Source: Candidatus Peribacteria bacterium (GTDB lineage: Bacteria; Patescibacteriota; Gracilibacteria; UBA1369; LOWO2-01-FULL-3). From it: a DNA stretch of 6,880 nucleotides. Made by a program: the position numbers and the translations under genes. The stretch covers positions 1 to 6,880 of the forward strand of contig CALRHQ010000044.1 of NCBI GenBank assembly GCA_943359415.1, written 5' to 3'. Below, one piece after another: positions 5,271-6,880 of the stretch (its first letter is position 1; each line of letters opens with the position of its first letter). The notes beneath the pieces were generated by a model that did no database searches, was not told the DNA's origin, and was given only the letters and a program-made list of their open reading frames with translations.

Positions 5271-6880
5271 CTAATTCTTCTTCAAAACCGCCAAAAATGC
5301 TTCCTGAGTAAGATTCACTTTTCCCATCAACTTCATGCGTTTTTTACCTTTTTTCTGTTTCTCAAGAAGTTTTCTTTTTCGGCTATAATCACCTCCATAA
5401 AGTCCGCTTGTAACATCTTTTCTAAAACCGGAAATAGTTTCACGCGCAACGACTTTTGCTCCAATCGCAGCCTGAATCGGAATTACAAATTGTTCACGAG
5501 GTATAAGATCTTTTAATTTTTTGGCCATATCTCGACCAACATATTCAGCGTCACTTCTATGTACAATCAAAGAAAGTGCATCCACTTTTTCACCGGCAAT
5601 AAAAAAATCAAGTTTCACCAAATTTCCGATTCTAAAATCCAAATGTTCATAATTCATTGAAGCATATCCACTAGTCATACTTTTCAAACTGTCATAAAAA
5701 TCTATAACAATGGATGCTAATGGCAATTCAAAAATAACCAAAACTCTAGATAAACTCAAATATTGCATATTCTTGAACTCGCCTCTTTTGTCTGTACAAA
5801 GCGTCATAATACTTCCGACATAATCTTTTGGAGTTAAAATCTCAACTTTCACCCAAGGTTCTTTTATCCCATCTATTTGAGAAGGATCAGGCAGTTCACT
5901 TGGCGAAGAAACAAAAATTTCTTCTTTGCCAACCACAGCAATGTACGAAACGCTCGGGGCAGTAACGATCAAATCAAGATTATATTCTCTCTCAAGCCTT
6001 TCCTGCACAATATCCATATGAAGTAATCCCAAAAATCCACATCTGAAACCGGATCCCAAAGCACCTGATTGTTCAGGCACATAAGAAAGTGAACTGTCAT
6101 TTAATTGAAGCCTATCGAGCGCCTCACGAAGCATGGGATATTCATCCGTATCAGTACAAAAAACACCTGCAAAAACAAAAGGCCTCACAACACTATATCC
6201 AGGAAGTGGCACAGCTTGAGCAAGATCCATTCCGGTAGCCCCAGGCCCCCAAATAGTATCTCCAACTCTAGCTTCACGCACACTTCTAACTCCAGTCACA
6301 ATATATCCGACTTCTCCAGCTTGAAGAATCTGACAAGGTTTATATTTTGGCTTAAAATGGCCAATTTCAAGCACTTCAACATGAGTTTTAGTATTCAAAA
6401 AGTATATTTTATCACCTTTTTTCACCTCACCACTATTCACTCTCACATAGGTAACAACGCCTTTGTAAGTATCATAAACAGAATCAAAAATCAGAGATTT
6501 AAATTCATCACCCGAATTAAAAGGCTTCGGAGCAGGAATTTTTTCTATAACACGATCCAAAACCAACTCAACATTTGTCCCCTCTTTCGCAGAGACAGCA
6601 ATAATATCATCTTTTGAAATTCCCAAAACATCTTCAATTTCTTTCGCCCTCAATTCAACATCAGCAGAAGGCAAATCAATTTTATTTAAAACAGGAATAA
6701 TTTCTAGCCCATGATCAAGTGCCATATAGCAATTTGCAAGAGTCTGAGCTTCAATCCCCTGCGTCGCATCGACCACCAAAATCGCTCCTTCACAAGCCGC
6801 TAAACTCCTTGAAACCTCATATGAAAAATCCACATGTCCAGGAGTATCAATTAGATTTAAAATATATTTTTCGCCACCTT
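5271..6880 (-). CDS. lepA: Translation elongation factor 4 (LepA), N-terminus cut by window
   Basis: The frame is open from the window end (first full codon at 6878) to a TAG stop at 5273-5271, giving 536 residues of a protein usually near 600; about 70 N-terminal residues with the P-loop (G1) lie outside. The first residues, GGEKYILNLIDTPGHVDFSYEVSRSL read in two parts, contain the G3 box DTPGH (11-15); NKID (G4, 65-68) and SAKEG (G5, 96-100) follow. After the GTPase come domain II (KGVVTYVRVNSGEVKKGD), the EF-G-like domains III and V, and the LepA-specific C-terminus with LLEKQKKGKKRMKLMGKV and QEAFLAVLKKN. LepA is a ribosome-bound GTPase connected with back-translocation and with initiation or 30S assembly. 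The GTG at 6833 is an internal valine of DTPGHVDF, not a start. No frameshift or missing key residue is seen. Its 3' end lies 10 nt from hairpin element 2. Confidence 0.98.
   Translation of the reverse strand, partial: GGEKYILNLIDTPGHVDFSYEVSRSLAACEGAILVVDATQGIEAQTLANCYMALDHGLEIIPVLNKIDLPSADVELRAKEIEDVLGISKDDIIAVSAKEGTNVELVLDRVIEKIPAPKPFNSGDEFKSLIFDSVYDTYKGVVTYVRVNSGEVKKGDKIYFLNTKTHVEVLEIGHFKPKYKPCQILQAGEVGYIVTGVRSVREARVGDTIWGPGATGMDLAQAVPLPGYSVVRPFVFAGVFCTDTDEYPMLREALDRLQLNDSSLSYVPEQSGALGSGFRCGFLGLLHMDIVQERLEREYNLDLIVTAPSVSYIAVVGKEEIFVSSPSELPDPSQIDGIKEPWVKVEILTPKDYVGSIMTLCTDKRGEFKNMQYLSLSRVLVIFELPLASIVIDFYDSLKSMTSGYASMNYEHLDFRIGNLVKLDFFIAGEKVDALSLIVHRSDAEYVGRDMAKKLKDLIPREQFVIPIQAAIGAKVVARETISGFRKDVTSGLYGGDYSRKRKLLEKQKKGKKRMKLMGKVNLTQEAFLAVLKKN

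Noticed and set aside
5181..5516. Plus-strand open frame starting at TTG in hairpin element 2
   Set aside because: Antisense to the lepA 3' end, with a rare start and no family features; the T-rich composition reflects the opposite strand.
6105..6617. 170-codon plus-strand open frame
   Set aside because: Antisense to the central part of lepA; Ser/Asn/His-rich low-complexity product typical of a shadow frame.

Overview
The window is AT-rich, tightly packed bacterial DNA with five protein-coding genes, three complete and two cut by the window edges. UGA is used as a normal stop (the peptide-binding-protein gene ends in TGA inside an ATGA overlap), so the UGA=Gly code of Gracilibacteria/Absconditabacteria is not in use. 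The low GC, the small gaps, the near absence of Shine-Dalgarno sequences before the visible starts and the strongly diverged proteins would suit a Patescibacteria/CPR-type genome. That placement is inference only; no rRNA or other phylogenetic marker gene except lepA is present.

Layout from left to right: (1) 1-1100, minus strand, the N-terminal 366 codons of a membrane-bound sensor with HAMP domain and PP2C/SpoIIE-type Ser/Thr phosphatase domain, cut at the window start. (2) 1097-2770, minus strand, a family 5 (peptide/dipeptide/nickel type) extracellular solute-binding protein held in the membrane by an uncleaved N-terminal helix. Its stop overlaps the phosphatase start as ATGA, so the two form one translationally coupled unit. 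A good promoter for this unit lies at 2794-2822. (3) 2824-3909, plus strand, a GT4-family glycosyltransferase transcribed divergently from the pair. (4) 3914-4987, minus strand, a membrane-anchored protein with a transglutaminase-like Cys-His-Asp arrangement and a C-terminal TPR-like helical region, convergent with the glycosyltransferase across a 4-nt gap. (5) 4988-5270, gene-free, holding two ~100-bp hairpin elements. (6) 5271-6880, minus strand, the translation factor LepA (EF4), missing about its first 70 residues.

The most unusual part is 5013-5260. Two elements of 100 and 101 bp lie in opposite orientation, 47 bp apart. Each has a perfect 24-26 bp inverted repeat as stem and a ~50-nt loop. 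The loops are homologous to each other (39 of 50 aligned columns, by hand), while the stems are largely different yet perfectly self-complementary. This is either a small mobile/REPIN-like palindromic family or a structured RNA/DNA element whose stem is kept by compensatory change. Element 1 runs into the promoter of the transglutaminase-like gene, and element 2 would be the 3' UTR of lepA.

The second point of interest is the coupling of a tethered, cysteine-free substrate-binding protein to a SpoIIE-type phosphatase with an extracytoplasmic sensor region, with no transporter permease or ATPase gene in view. This suggests, but does not prove, a ligand-sensing rather than an uptake role.
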